Shown: positions 6,434 through 13,306 of the stretch, one piece after another
How positions within the stretch are numbered: position 1 is the stretch's first letter
Layout of the letters: each line of letters opens with the position of its first letter
Source of the DNA: an uncultured Acetobacter sp.
GTDB taxonomy: Bacteria; Pseudomonadota; Alphaproteobacteria; Acetobacterales; Acetobacteraceae
Direction of reading: 5' to 3'
DNA length: 13,306 nucleotides
Assembly (NCBI GenBank): GCA_937900755.1
Contig: CALCDN010000096.1
Location: 1 to 13,306, forward strand
The notes under the pieces: generated by a model
The model's input: only the letters and a program-made list of their open reading frames with translations
Databases searched by the model: none
Told to the model about the DNA's origin: nothing
Made by a program: the position numbers and the translations under genes

Positions 6434-6829
6434 TTATTTGGTTTTTTGTACCTGGCTGTCGTCCTGCTTGCCATAAACGGCCTGTGCCTGTGGCGTAATG
6501 GTATGCCCGTTATCCGTATGCATGGGGCCAGCGGAGCCCCCGCCATCATACATGGGAGGCAGAACTTCGTAGTGGTCTTCGGGTTTGGGCGGAGTGTCAG
6601 GCTTTTTTATTCCCGCGGCTTCCTGCTGGGCTTCCAGTTTTTCCTGCCGTTCGACATCTCTTTGCGCCGCGCGTGCTTCGGCCGGTGCGGCTTCGGGCAA
6701 AAAGCGGCCGGGCCGTTCGGGGGGGAGGTCAATATTGTCCCCTTCGATCATATGGTGGCAGCCTGCCAGCAGCGGGGCCAGCAGGAGCAGGCTGCCAAAA
6801 TAAGCGCTGTTTTTTTTTCCCAAAAGCAT
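6434..6829 (-). CDS. Small predicted lipoprotein of unknown function
   Basis: The 131-residue product starts with a lysine-containing n-region and a hydrophobic stretch ending in a lipobox, LLAGC. Cysteine 24 is the predicted lipidation and cleavage site, so the protein is membrane-anchored and periplasmic. The mature part is hydrophilic and low in complexity. It has an Ala/Glu/Gln-rich stretch likely to be helical or coiled (about 46-72), then a Pro-rich segment with KPDTPPKPEDHYEVLPPMYDGG, then a Gln-rich tail. I do not recognise a domain. I chose the ATG at 6829, with GGA 7 bases upstream; a TTG at 6835 is in frame but too close to that site. It is last in the leftward thioredoxin-LON-Trm112 operon, 34 bp after the Trm112 gene. 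The neighbours suggest no specific role. Confidence 0.72.
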   Translation of the reverse strand: MLLGKKNSAYFGSLLLLAPLLAGCHHMIEGDNIDLPPERPGRFLPEAAPAEARAAQRDVERQEKLEAQQEAAGIKKPDTPPKPEDHYEVLPPMYDGGGSAGPMHTDNGHTITPQAQAVYGKQDDSQVQKTK

Positions 6830-6863
6830 GGGCAAATCCGAGGCAGAGGGAAAAAAGCGTCAG

Positions 6864-7049
6864 TCAGCCTTCAATACGGCGGGCTTCATCGGGGAGCATG
6901 ACGGGAATACCATCAAGGATGGGAAAGGCCAGTCCGGCTTTTTCGCTGATCAGTTCATTGGTCTGCGCATTAAAAACCAGCGGCCCCTTGGTTACAGGGC
7001 AGACCAGAATGGACAGAAGGCGCGGATCAAGCGGAGCTGTATCGGACAT
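6864..7049 (-). CDS. Trm112 / UPF0434 family small protein
   Basis: This 61-residue protein is the usual length of the bacterial YcaR/UPF0434 group. It shows LLSILVCPVTKGPLVF (11-26) and the conserved ISEKAGLAFPILDGIPVML followed by DEAR. In eukaryotes and archaea Trm112 is the activator subunit of several methyltransferases; the bacterial role is not well defined. The N-terminal zinc-ribbon position CPxC is here CPVT, so only one cysteine (C17) remains and a zinc site is unlikely. GGGAA sits about 7 bases before the ATG at 7049. It lies 23 bp downstream of the LON-domain gene in the same operon, a pairing I recall as common in alphaproteobacteria. Confidence 0.87.
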   Translation of the reverse strand: MSDTAPLDPRLLSILVCPVTKGPLVFNAQTNELISEKAGLAFPILDGIPVMLPDEARRIEG

Positions 7050-7072
7050 AAAACGGTTCCCACATCATATAG

Positions 7073-7783
7073 TCAGGAAGGAGGGCCTTCCTGTTCTGGA
7101 CCGGACAGGTCTAGCAGCGTTTGCAGCACCCGCACACGGTCTGTCAGGTTTTCTGCATCCAGCAATGCCTGTTTTTCCGCCGGAGGGAAAGGACAGATCA
7201 TGGGCAAGGTAACCAGAAGCAGGTTGTCGTCCATCTGTTCTATCAGGGACCAGCGCGCATTCAGCCCTTTTTTTTGAAAATAATGCTTGAGCGAGTTCAA
7301 AAGCTGGGCACGGTCGAACGGTTCGGACGGAATTTCGTTCAGGTCTCCCGCAAAGGAGGAGACGTCAATGCGCGCGACCCGGTAGCCCCGGCGCAGCCCC
7401 GTCTCGCGCAGAAGGCGGAAGCGCAGCAGGCCGGTCAGGGTTATGGCGTAGGTGCCATCGGCCCGTTCGGTCATGGAGGTCAGGCGGCCAAGGCAGCCAA
7501 TGGTATAAAGGGGCGGGGCCTCGTTTTCCTCGTCCTCATCCTCCTGCCAGCGGGGCTGGATCATGCCAATAAGCCGGTGGGACGCCAGGGCGTCTTCCAC
7601 CAGGGCAATGTAGCGTGGCTCAAACACATTGAGCGGTAACTTGCCCCTGGGCAGCAAAAGCACGCCACTAAGCGGGAAAAGCCCCATTTCTGGCGGAATA
7701 TCTGCAAGAGTAATATCCCCCAGCCGTGGAATACGGCGGGGAACATCATCGTCATCCACAAAAGGGGGCGTTGTGCGGGGCAA
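7073..7783 (-). CDS. Stand-alone LON substrate-binding (N-terminal) domain protein
   Basis: The product, up to 236 residues, corresponds to the N-terminal PUA-like domain of Lon protease without the AAA+ and peptidase parts. Family signs are LFPLSGVLLLPRGKLPLNVFEPRY (about 35-58), GCLGRLTSMTERADGTYAI (about 97-115) and a C-terminal helical part with LNARWSLIEQMDDNLLLVTLPMICPF. In Lon this domain recognises substrates; in solitary proteins the role is unknown and is guessed to be substrate or RNA binding. The start is uncertain. The frame opens with a TTG at 7783, only 8 bp after the thioredoxin stop. A GTG at 7759 and an ATG at 7687 are also in frame, and none has a clear Shine-Dalgarno sequence, so translational coupling is likely. 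I report 7783 because an upstream in-frame stop (7787-7789) bounds it. Confidence 0.83.
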   Translation of the reverse strand: MPRTTPPFVDDDDVPRRIPRLGDITLADIPPEMGLFPLSGVLLLPRGKLPLNVFEPRYIALVEDALASHRLIGMIQPRWQEDEDEENEAPPLYTIGCLGRLTSMTERADGTYAITLTGLLRFRLLRETGLRRGYRVARIDVSSFAGDLNEIPSEPFDRAQLLNSLKHYFQKKGLNARWSLIEQMDDNLLLVTLPMICPFPPAEKQALLDAENLTDRVRVLQTLLDLSGPEQEGPPS

Positions 7784-7791
7784 GGGTCAGG

Positions 7792-8748
7792 TCAGGAAAA
7801 CAGGAGGGAGGAGAGGCGCCTGCGGGCCAGAACCGTGGCGGGGTCCTCGTTCCCCCAGGCTTCAAAAAAGCGCAGGAGCTGCTGGCGGGCGGCCCCTTCA
7901 TTCCAGCTCCGGTCCACCTTGATGATGTGGAGCAGTTCGTTTGCGGCGTCCTCACGCTTGCCAGCGGCGTTCAGGGCCGTGGCCAGTTCGCAGCGGGCTT
8001 CGTAATCCTCCGGGTTGGCGTCCAGGCGCGCGCGAATACCGTCCATGGCCTCGGCGGCCTGGCGGCCTTCCTTTTTCAGCTCAAGGGCTGCGCGGGCACC
8101 GGCCACTTCGGCCGCGTCGGTAATTTTTGCGGGCACATCCGCCAGTGCGGCTTCTGCTGCCTCTTCATCATCAAGGGCCAGCATGGCGCGGATCAGGCCG
8201 CCCCAGGCCTTGGGGTTTTCCGGTTCTTCACCAATAACGGTGGAGTACATGGCCGCAGCTTCCGCAGGGTGTCCGGTTTCCATGGCCACATCGGCTTCGT
8301 GCAGTTGTTCCGTTGCGGGCAGAATACCCCCCCCGCTGGCCTTGAGCAGGGTTTCGATGAATTTTTTAACTTCGCTCTCGGGCAGAGCACCTTGGAACAT
8401 GTCCAGGATCTGCCCTTTCCAGAACGCGGCCACCAGAGGGATGGACTGCAACGGCAGGCCCGCCTGCGCCAGTTGGCCCGCCAGCGCGCGGTTGGCCTCG
8501 ATATCGATTTTTACCAGCCGGACCTTGCCCTTGGCGGCGGTGACGACTTTTTCCAAAATGGGGGTCAGCTGTTTGCACGGGCCACACCATTCGGCCCAGA
8601 AGTCCACCAGAACAGGCACATTCTGGCTGGCGTCCATAACATCGTGTATAAAGGTTGCCTGCGTGGCGTCGGTAATGACAGCTGCGGCATCCGTGCCGCC
8701 AAAACTGTTGCCCGAACCCGGTGCCGGCTGACCGATCAGATGCTCCAT
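7792..8748 (-). CDS. cnoX: Thioredoxin-TPR co-chaperone, CnoX/YbbN type
   Basis: The 318-residue product has an N-terminal thioredoxin domain (about 25-135). Its intact active site is WCGPC (54-58) and the cis-proline loop SIP (102-104). A C-terminal helical region (about 145-318) reads as TPR-like repeats, for example ELHEADVAMETGHPAEAAAMY and DYEARCELATALNAAGKREDAA. This architecture matches CnoX (YbbN), which holds unfolded or chlorine-oxidised proteins and passes them to GroEL/DnaK. E. coli CnoX lacks the CxxC pair, while alphaproteobacterial members keep WCGPC, so redox activity is plausible. The ATG at 8748 has GAGGAA 9 bases upstream. It is first in the leftward operon with LON, Trm112 and the lipoprotein, and divergent from uvrA across 238 bp. 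Confidence 0.88.
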   Translation of the reverse strand: MEHLIGQPAPGSGNSFGGTDAAAVITDATQATFIHDVMDASQNVPVLVDFWAEWCGPCKQLTPILEKVVTAAKGKVRLVKIDIEANRALAGQLAQAGLPLQSIPLVAAFWKGQILDMFQGALPESEVKKFIETLLKASGGGILPATEQLHEADVAMETGHPAEAAAMYSTVIGEEPENPKAWGGLIRAMLALDDEEAAEAALADVPAKITDAAEVAGARAALELKKEGRQAAEAMDGIRARLDANPEDYEARCELATALNAAGKREDAANELLHIIKVDRSWNEGAARQQLLRFFEAWGNEDPATVLARRRLSSLLFS

Positions 8749-8858
8749 CTGGTTTTGTTCCTCAAATTTCTGTCACACAGGCCAATCAGGCACCTGCGGT
8801 GGTTTTGCCCACAGTACATCACTTGTGCCTGTAAATGGTCAATCATGTTTGCAAGCGC

Positions 8859-8886
8859 AATGGCCAGAATGGCGGGGCTGGCCATT
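8859..8886. repeat. Perfect 9-bp inverted repeat between cnoX and uvrA
   Basis: AATGGCCAG (8859-8867) and CTGGCCATT (8878-8886) are separated by 10 bp. It lies in the divergent promoter region, about 100 bp upstream of uvrA and 110 bp upstream of cnoX. It could be an operator for a dimeric regulator or a leader hairpin. The core TGGCCAG recurs in the hairpin at 875-893, which may be coincidence. Confidence 0.4.
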
Positions 8887-8920
8887 TTGCATGGCGGTGG
8901 TGTCCAGTGTGTTTCATGGA

Positions 8921-8950
8921 TTGCATAGGACCGGATTAAAGCGCCATAAT
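8921..8950 (+). promoter_or_regulatory. Possible uvrA promoter (TTGCAT-18-CATAAT)
   Basis: TTGCAT (8921-8926) and CATAAT (8945-8950) have 18-bp spacing. The -10 matches TATAAT at 5 of 6 positions; the -35 shares only TTG. The expected transcript start near 8957 would leave a leader of about 30 bases before the uvrA ATG. This is a match by eye only. Confidence 0.35.
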
Positions 8951-8953
8951 AGG

Positions 8954-8968
8954 GGACAAAACAGGAAC
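8954..8968 (+). promoter_or_regulatory. Possible LexA (SOS) box over the uvrA transcription start
   Basis: The site GGAC-N7-GAAC, read on the minus strand as GTTC-CTGTTTT-GTCC, differs by one base from the alphaproteobacterial LexA site GTTC-N7-GTTC and has the T-rich centre often seen. It begins 4 bp after the proposed -10, where a repressor would block RNA polymerase. uvrA is a classical SOS gene, which supports the call; the mismatch weakens it. Confidence 0.42.
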
Positions 8969-8986
8969 GGCGGTAAAGAACTCTCC

Positions 8987-11854
8987 ATGACAAAATCAGG
9001 CCTTCCCGGTCAGCACAGTATTCGGGTGCGTGGGGCACGTGTTCATAACCTGAAAAATGTTGATATCGATATCCCCCGTGACCGGCTGACCGTTGTGACC
9101 GGGCTTTCGGGCTCTGGCAAATCGTCCCTGGCGTTTGACACCATTTATGCCGAGGGCCAGCGCCGCTACGTGGAGAGCCTGTCCGCCTATGCCCGCCAGT
9201 TTCTGGAACTCATGGGCAAACCGGATGTGGACTCCATAGAGGGCCTGTCCCCCGCCATTTCCATCGAGCAGAAGACAACATCCAAAAATCCGCGTTCCAC
9301 GGTTGGCACGGTGACGGAAATTTATGACTACATGCGCCTGCTCTGGGCGCGGGCGGGTGTGCCTTACTCGCCCGCCACGGGCCTGCCCATTGAGGCGCAG
9401 ACAGTCACCCAGATGGTGGACCGTGTTCTGGCCATGCCAGAGGGCACGCGGCTCATGCTGCTCTCCCCCGTTATCCGCGACCGCAAGGGCGAATACCGTA
9501 AGGAACTGGGTGACCTCCAGCGCAAGGGTTTTACCCGTGTGCGCGTGGATGGCACGCTGTACGAAATTGCGGATGTGCCAAGCCTTAACCGCAAGCTGCG
9601 CCATACGGTGGAAGTGGTTGTGGACCGTGTGGTGGTCAAACCCGGTGTGCAGACCCGCCTGGCCGACAGCTTTGAAACCGCCCTGGCCCTGAGTGAGGGC
9701 ATTGTCTACGCCGAGGAAGTGCTGAAGGACGAGGAGCGCGAGCCTGAAAAACTTGTGTTCTCATCACATTTTTCCTGCCCTGTCAGTGGGTTTACACTGG
9801 AGGAGATAGAACCTCGCCTGTTCTCCTTCAATGCCCCCCAGGGGGCCTGCCCCGCATGTGATGGCCTGGGGGTGGAAACGTATTTCAACCCGGTTCTGGT
9901 TGTGCCCGATATTTCGCTCTCCCTTGCAAAAGGAGCCATTGCACCCTGGAAGGATGCCAAATCCGCCTTGCTGGAGCAGACGCTGCAAAGCCTGGCACAG
10001 CATTTTGGCGTGAGCATGAGCACCCCCTGGCGTGACCTGCCCGAGGAGGCCCGGAACGGAATCCTGTATGGGGTTACGGAGGATATAAGCTTTACCTACC
10101 AGGATGGTAAAAAAAGCTACAGCGTCGAACGGCCGTTTGAAGGGGTGCTGACCAGCCTGCAAAAAAGACTGGCCAATACGGAGAGTGCCTGGGTCAAGGA
10201 AGAACTTTCCCGGTACCAGTCGGAAAAAGCCTGCCATGTCTGCCATGGCGCGCGCCTGCGGCCGGAGGCCCTGTCCGTGCGGGTGGCGGACAGGACCATT
10301 GCACAGGCCTGTGACCTGTCCATTGGTCATGCGCTGGACTGGTTTGACACGGTCATGCCAACCCTTACCCCCCAGCGGGCGGAAATTGCCCGGCGGATCT
10401 TGCGCGAAATTCTTGAACGCCTGAAATTTCTGGATGATGTGGGGCTGGATTACCTGACCCTCTCCCGCGGTTCGGCCACCCTTTCCGGGGGGGAGAGCCA
10501 GCGGATCCGCTTGGCCAGCCAGATTGGCTCGGGGCTTACGGGTGTGCTGTATGTGCTGGATGAGCCGTCCATTGGCCTGCACCAGCGTGATAACGAGCGC
10601 CTGCTTGGCACGTTGGAGCGTTTGAAAAACCTTGGGAATACCCTTATTGTTGTCGAGCATGATGAGGACGCAATACGGAGTGCGGACTGGCTGGTGGATA
10701 TGGGGCCTGCGGCTGGTGTTAACGGCGGGCAGGTTATAGCGCAGGGCACGCCAGAACAGGTCGCCAAAAACCCCGATAGCCTGACAGGCGCCTACCTGTC
10801 TGGCCGCAAACGCATTGAGGTGCCCCAGCAGCGCAGGCCCGTGAACAAAAAACGGATGCTCACGGTGGAAGGGGCCACGGGCCATAACCTCAAGGATGTT
10901 ACGGCCCATTTCCCACTTGGCACCTTTACGTGCGTGACCGGGGTTTCGGGCAGTGGCAAATCCACACTGGTGATTGATACGCTGTACAAGGCGCTTTCAC
11001 GCCAGCTCATGGGGTCCGCGACCTCGCCCGAACCCTATAAGAAAATCAAGGGTATGGAGCAGCTCGACAAGATTATCGACATTGACCAGTCCCCCATTGG
11101 CCGCACCCCCCGCTCCAACCCCGCGACCTATACGGACCTGTTCACCCCCATTCGGGACTGGTTTGCCGAACTGCCCGAAAGCAAGGCGCGCGGCTACAAG
11201 GCGGGGCGCTTTTCCTTCAATGTCAAAGGAGGGCGGTGCGAGGCCTGCCAGGGCGATGGGGTGCTTAAAATAGAAATGCACTTCCTCCCCGATGTGTTTG
11301 TAACCTGCGATGCCTGCAAGGGGTCACGCTATAACCGCGAGACACTGGATATCCGCTTCAGGGGTAAAACCATAGCCGATGTCCTGTCCATGAGCGTGGA
11401 TGAGGCCTACCCGCTGTTTTCCGCCCAGAACCGGATCCGGGACCGGCTGGGTATTTTGCAAAAGGTGGGGCTGGGTTATGTCGCGCTGGGCCAGCAGGCG
11501 ACCACGCTTTCTGGCGGGGAGGCGCAACGGATCAAACTGTCCAAGGAACTGGCGCGCAGGGCCACGGGCAGAACGGTGTACATCCTGGACGAGCCCACGA
11601 CCGGCCTGCATACCGATGACGTGCGCAAACTGCTTGAAGTTTTGCACGCTCTTGTGGACCAGGGGAATACGGTAATCGTGATCGAGCATAATCTGGAAGT
11701 CATCAAGACAGCCGACTGGATTATTGATGTGGGGCCAGAAGGGGGCGATGGTGGGGGCACTATTGTCGCCGAAGGCACGCCCGAAACCATAGCCGCATGT
11801 GACAAAAGTTATACGGGCCAGTTTCTTGCTCCCTTGCTGGCGCATAAAAAATGA
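8987..11854 (+). CDS. uvrA: Excinuclease ABC subunit UvrA
   Basis: UvrA is the DNA-damage sensor of nucleotide excision repair. A dimer with UvrB scans DNA and loads UvrB at lesions. The 955-residue product has the full tandem ABC-ATPase layout. NBD1 has Walker A GLSGSGKSS (39-47), signature LSGGES (499-504) and Walker B LDEPS (524-528). NBD2 has Walker A GVSGSGKST (652-660), signature LSGGEA (841-846) and Walker B LDEPT (867-871). Zinc site 2 is complete: C751, C754, C774, C777. Zinc site 1 is C264, then S267 where E. coli has Cys, then C288 and C291; I believe this CPVSG variant is common in alphaproteobacteria. I chose the ATG at 8987 because it precedes the family N-terminus HSIRVRGARVHNLKNVD. 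The open frame upstream to 8825 is unlike UvrA. Its last four bases overlap the next gene (ATGA). Confidence 0.97.
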   Translation: MTKSGLPGQHSIRVRGARVHNLKNVDIDIPRDRLTVVTGLSGSGKSSLAFDTIYAEGQRRYVESLSAYARQFLELMGKPDVDSIEGLSPAISIEQKTTSKNPRSTVGTVTEIYDYMRLLWARAGVPYSPATGLPIEAQTVTQMVDRVLAMPEGTRLMLLSPVIRDRKGEYRKELGDLQRKGFTRVRVDGTLYEIADVPSLNRKLRHTVEVVVDRVVVKPGVQTRLADSFETALALSEGIVYAEEVLKDEEREPEKLVFSSHFSCPVSGFTLEEIEPRLFSFNAPQGACPACDGLGVETYFNPVLVVPDISLSLAKGAIAPWKDAKSALLEQTLQSLAQHFGVSMSTPWRDLPEEARNGILYGVTEDISFTYQDGKKSYSVERPFEGVLTSLQKRLANTESAWVKEELSRYQSEKACHVCHGARLRPEALSVRVADRTIAQACDLSIGHALDWFDTVMPTLTPQRAEIARRILREILERLKFLDDVGLDYLTLSRGSATLSGGESQRIRLASQIGSGLTGVLYVLDEPSIGLHQRDNERLLGTLERLKNLGNTLIVVEHDEDAIRSADWLVDMGPAAGVNGGQVIAQGTPEQVAKNPDSLTGAYLSGRKRIEVPQQRRPVNKKRMLTVEGATGHNLKDVTAHFPLGTFTCVTGVSGSGKSTLVIDTLYKALSRQLMGSATSPEPYKKIKGMEQLDKIIDIDQSPIGRTPRSNPATYTDLFTPIRDWFAELPESKARGYKAGRFSFNVKGGRCEACQGDGVLKIEMHFLPDVFVTCDACKGSRYNRETLDIRFRGKTIADVLSMSVDEAYPLFSAQNRIRDRLGILQKVGLGYVALGQQATTLSGGEAQRIKLSKELARRATGRTVYILDEPTTGLHTDDVRKLLEVLHALVDQGNTVIVIEHNLEVIKTADWIIDVGPEGGDGGGTIVAEGTPETIAACDKSYTGQFLAPLLAHKK

Positions 11855-12669
11855 AAAAATCTAGGCTATTGGCACTGTTTTTGGGGAGCATTGCCGTATT
11901 TCCCCTGCCAGTACGGGCGCAGTGCCTGCAACTGCCCAAAAGCGTTCTGTTTGAAAAACTGACATGGACCGAAATCGCACAGGATATAGCCTGTGGGTTT
12001 ACAACAGTTATTGTGCCTGTGGGGGGCACGGAGCAAAGTGGTCCATACATAGCGGTGGGCAAGCATAACAGTCGGGTGCTGTTTCAGGCTGAAAAAATAG
12101 CGCATCAGTCAGGCAAGACACTGGTGGCCCCCGTGGTGGCCTATGTGCCCGAAGGAGGCACCGCGCCGCGTACGTCGCATATGCGTTTTCCCGGCACCAT
12201 TACGGTACCGCCAGATGTGTTTGAAAGACTGTTGGCCTCTGTTGCCGACAGTTTTCGGGTACAGGGTTTCAAGCTGGTTGTCCTGATTGGTGACCACGGT
12301 GGCTACCAGAAGGATCTGGAACGACTGGCGGCGCAGTTGAACGTGCGGTGGCAGGGCACGGCGGCCCGCGTGCTGTATGTGCGCGACTATTACGATGTTG
12401 TTCCCCACCAGTACAGCGCCTGGCTGCGCCAGAACGGGTACAGGCTGGATGTTGGCCAGCATGCCGATATAAGCGATACATCGCTCATGCTTGCGGTTGA
12501 TCCTTCCATGGTGCGCGAGCAGGCGCTCCGTCACGGGCCCAATCCGTCCATTGCGCAGGGTATTTATGGGGGGGACCCGCGGCGGGCCACGTCCACGCTA
12601 GGGCAGCCGGGCCTGTCCATGCAGGTGGATGCGGCGGTGAAGGCCATTGATGATGCGCGGAGCAAATAA
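11851..12669 (+). CDS. Exported creatininase-family protein with variant metal ligands
   Basis: The 272-residue product begins with a Sec signal peptide, MKKSRLLALFLGS followed by PVRA-Q, with likely cleavage after A23. C25 does not fit a lipobox. The rest is creatininase-fold. VPVGGTEQSGPYIAVGKHN (about 56-73) stands where classical enzymes have GSxEQHGPHLPLGTD, and IGDHGGYQKDLE (about 147-158) where they have NGHGGN. E61 and H149 are kept. The classical second ligand His is S63, and the classical Asp of GTD is replaced by H72 of GKH. I recall a GGTEQxGPH/GKHN subgroup of exported proteins of unknown substrate, so this is probably an active variant amidohydrolase rather than a decayed gene. 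It overlaps uvrA by 4 bp (ATGA), so its translation is coupled to the repair gene. No functional link is known. Confidence 0.85.
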   Translation: MKKSRLLALFLGSIAVFPLPVRAQCLQLPKSVLFEKLTWTEIAQDIACGFTTVIVPVGGTEQSGPYIAVGKHNSRVLFQAEKIAHQSGKTLVAPVVAYVPEGGTAPRTSHMRFPGTITVPPDVFERLLASVADSFRVQGFKLVVLIGDHGGYQKDLERLAAQLNVRWQGTAARVLYVRDYYDVVPHQYSAWLRQNGYRLDVGQHADISDTSLMLAVDPSMVREQALRHGPNPSIAQGIYGGDPRRATSTLGQPGLSMQVDAAVKAIDDARSK

Positions 12670-12805
12670 ATATATAAAATAATTTTTGCTATAATAATAA
12701 ATGAAAGATTTTAACCACTGCCGAATAGACGTTATTTACTCCGCATGATAAATGCGAAGCCTCATCAAGGTCTAGAGTGATAACAGGCACAGAAGGGTCT
12801 GGATT
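12670..12805 (+). promoter_or_regulatory. AT-rich leader and promoter region of the YVTN gene
   Basis: The first 50 bp is very AT-rich, unlike its surroundings, and contains a perfect TATAAT at 12690-12695; I see no clear -35 at normal spacing. A small inverted repeat, CGCAT (12742-12746) and ATGCG (12752-12756), could be an operator or leader hairpin. A strong ribosome-binding site AGAAGGG (12791-12797) sits 8 bases before the next ATG. No terminator for the uvrA transcript is visible here, so read-through is possible. Confidence 0.35.
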
Positions 12806-13306
12806 ATGGGTTTCAAGCAGTATCTGGTTGCGGCGGTTGCCATTGTTGGCATGGGTGCTGGCAGCGTGGCGGGTTGGGCGCAGGATGTTGGCGCACCGGT
12901 CGAGGGTACGGCACCTGCCGTGGCGTCTCCTGTTCAGACCATTCCCGGCATGCCCGCAGTCGCCAACCCCGACAATCTGTACAGCGAAACAGCGGTCGGC
13001 CACATTGCGCCCGAAGTCGCGCTGGACCCGGCACGGGTGTATGTTCCCAACCTGCGTTCGAATGATGTGTACGTCATCGACCCGGCCACCAACAAGGTTG
13101 TGGACCGTTTTCCCGTTGGCAAAAGCCCGCAGCATGTTGTGCCATCATGGGACCTGCGTACCCTGTGGGTGACCAATAACGCCGAAGGCACCATACACGG
13201 CAGCCTGACCCCGATTGACCCGCGCACAGCCCGCCCCGGCCCCTCCATTGCGGTGGATGACCCGTACAACATGTATTTCACGCCCGATGGCAAGTCCGCC
13301 ATTGTG
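12806..13306 (+). CDS. Exported YVTN/YncE-like beta-propeller protein, 3' end outside the window
   Basis: The frame is open from the ATG at 12806 to the window end, giving 167 residues. The N-terminus is a Sec signal peptide: a hydrophobic AAVAIVGMGAGSVAGWAQ, with likely cleavage after the WA near residue 25. An Ala/Pro-rich linker follows. From about residue 75 the YVTN beta-propeller pattern starts: ARVYVPNLRSNDVYVIDP, TNKVVDRFPVGKSPQHVV and LRTLWVTNNAEG. These are blades with a D-P-x-T-N-K-V turn and G-x-x-P-x-x-V end, as in YncE and other periplasmic YVTN proteins. Such proteins are mostly of unknown function; some bind DNA, surface partners or cofactors. The start is supported by AGAAGGG 8 bases upstream. 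It follows the creatininase-family gene in the same direction, so both exported proteins might work together. Confidence 0.87.
   Translation, partial: MGFKQYLVAAVAIVGMGAGSVAGWAQDVGAPVEGTAPAVASPVQTIPGMPAVANPDNLYSETAVGHIAPEVALDPARVYVPNLRSNDVYVIDPATNKVVDRFPVGKSPQHVVPSWDLRTLWVTNNAEGTIHGSLTPIDPRTARPGPSIAVDDPYNMYFTPDGKSAIV

Noticed and set aside
6424..6447. Convergent terminator between the MFS gene and the lipoprotein gene
   Set aside because: The only stem is AAAACC/GGTTTT with a 10-base loop inside coding sequence. It is too AT-rich and short to claim.
7726..8928. A 400-codon plus-strand open frame over the LON and thioredoxin genes
   Set aside because: It is antisense to two genes with clear motifs (WCGPC, LON domain). 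Its composition (Gly/Gln/His/Arg-rich) is typical of the complement of a high-GC gene.
8965..8981. A second GAAC pair (GAAC-N9-GAAC) as the LexA box
   Set aside because: The spacer is 9, not 7, so it does not fit the alphaproteobacterial LexA site; the N7 match next to it is better.
9764..10909. A 381-codon minus-strand open frame inside uvrA
   Set aside because: It is the shadow of the conserved UvrA coding strand, with no recognisable motif.

Overview
The window looks like ordinary chromosome from an alphaproteobacterium, most probably an acetic acid bacterium (Acetobacteraceae, Acetobacter-like). This rests on gene content (HemJ-type heme pathway, hemE divergent from maf, a thioredoxin-TPR/LON/Trm112 operon, an exported creatininase-family protein and an exported YVTN propeller), moderately high GC and alphaproteobacterial sequence signatures. 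The genus is inferred. I see no insertion sequence, prophage, CRISPR array or defence cassette.

Left part (1-3177): every gene reads leftward. In transcription order these are hemE (uroporphyrinogen decarboxylase), a HAD-IA phosphatase and hemJ (protoporphyrinogen oxidase). They are joined by one-base stop/start overlaps (TGATG, TAATG), so they form one tightly coupled heme operon. A hairpin follows it, then a LOG-family phosphoribohydrolase gene, then a tRNA-Pro(CGG) cut by the window edge.

Centre (3178-3545): the 368 bp between divergent hemE and maf has no gene and is the most interesting part. In Caulobacter and several other alphaproteobacteria the replication origin lies beside hemE. 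This gap has DnaA-box-like 9-mers, a 75% AT A-rich tract, genes pointing away on both sides, and a sampled change in G/C strand bias across it. It also carries an extraordinary cluster of GTAC tetranucleotides (13 in about 300 bp, running into the start of maf), which I cannot assign to a known factor.

Right part (3546-13306): rightward maf (YceF-like nucleotide pyrophosphatase), tRNA-Ala(GGC), an exported Spy/CpxP-like LTxxQ protein with a textbook terminator, and a Bcr/CflA-type MFS exporter. These meet a leftward four-gene operon: CnoX/YbbN-like thioredoxin-TPR protein, LON-domain protein, Trm112/UPF0434 protein and a small lipoprotein. Divergent from that operon is uvrA, with a possible LexA-type site at its promoter. 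UvrA overlaps by 4 bp an exported creatininase-family protein with altered metal-ligand positions. After an AT-rich gap comes the start of an exported YVTN/YncE-like beta-propeller, cut by the window end.

Most genes are housekeeping. The novelty, if any, is in the hemE-maf intergenic region and in the variant, exported creatininase tied to uvrA.
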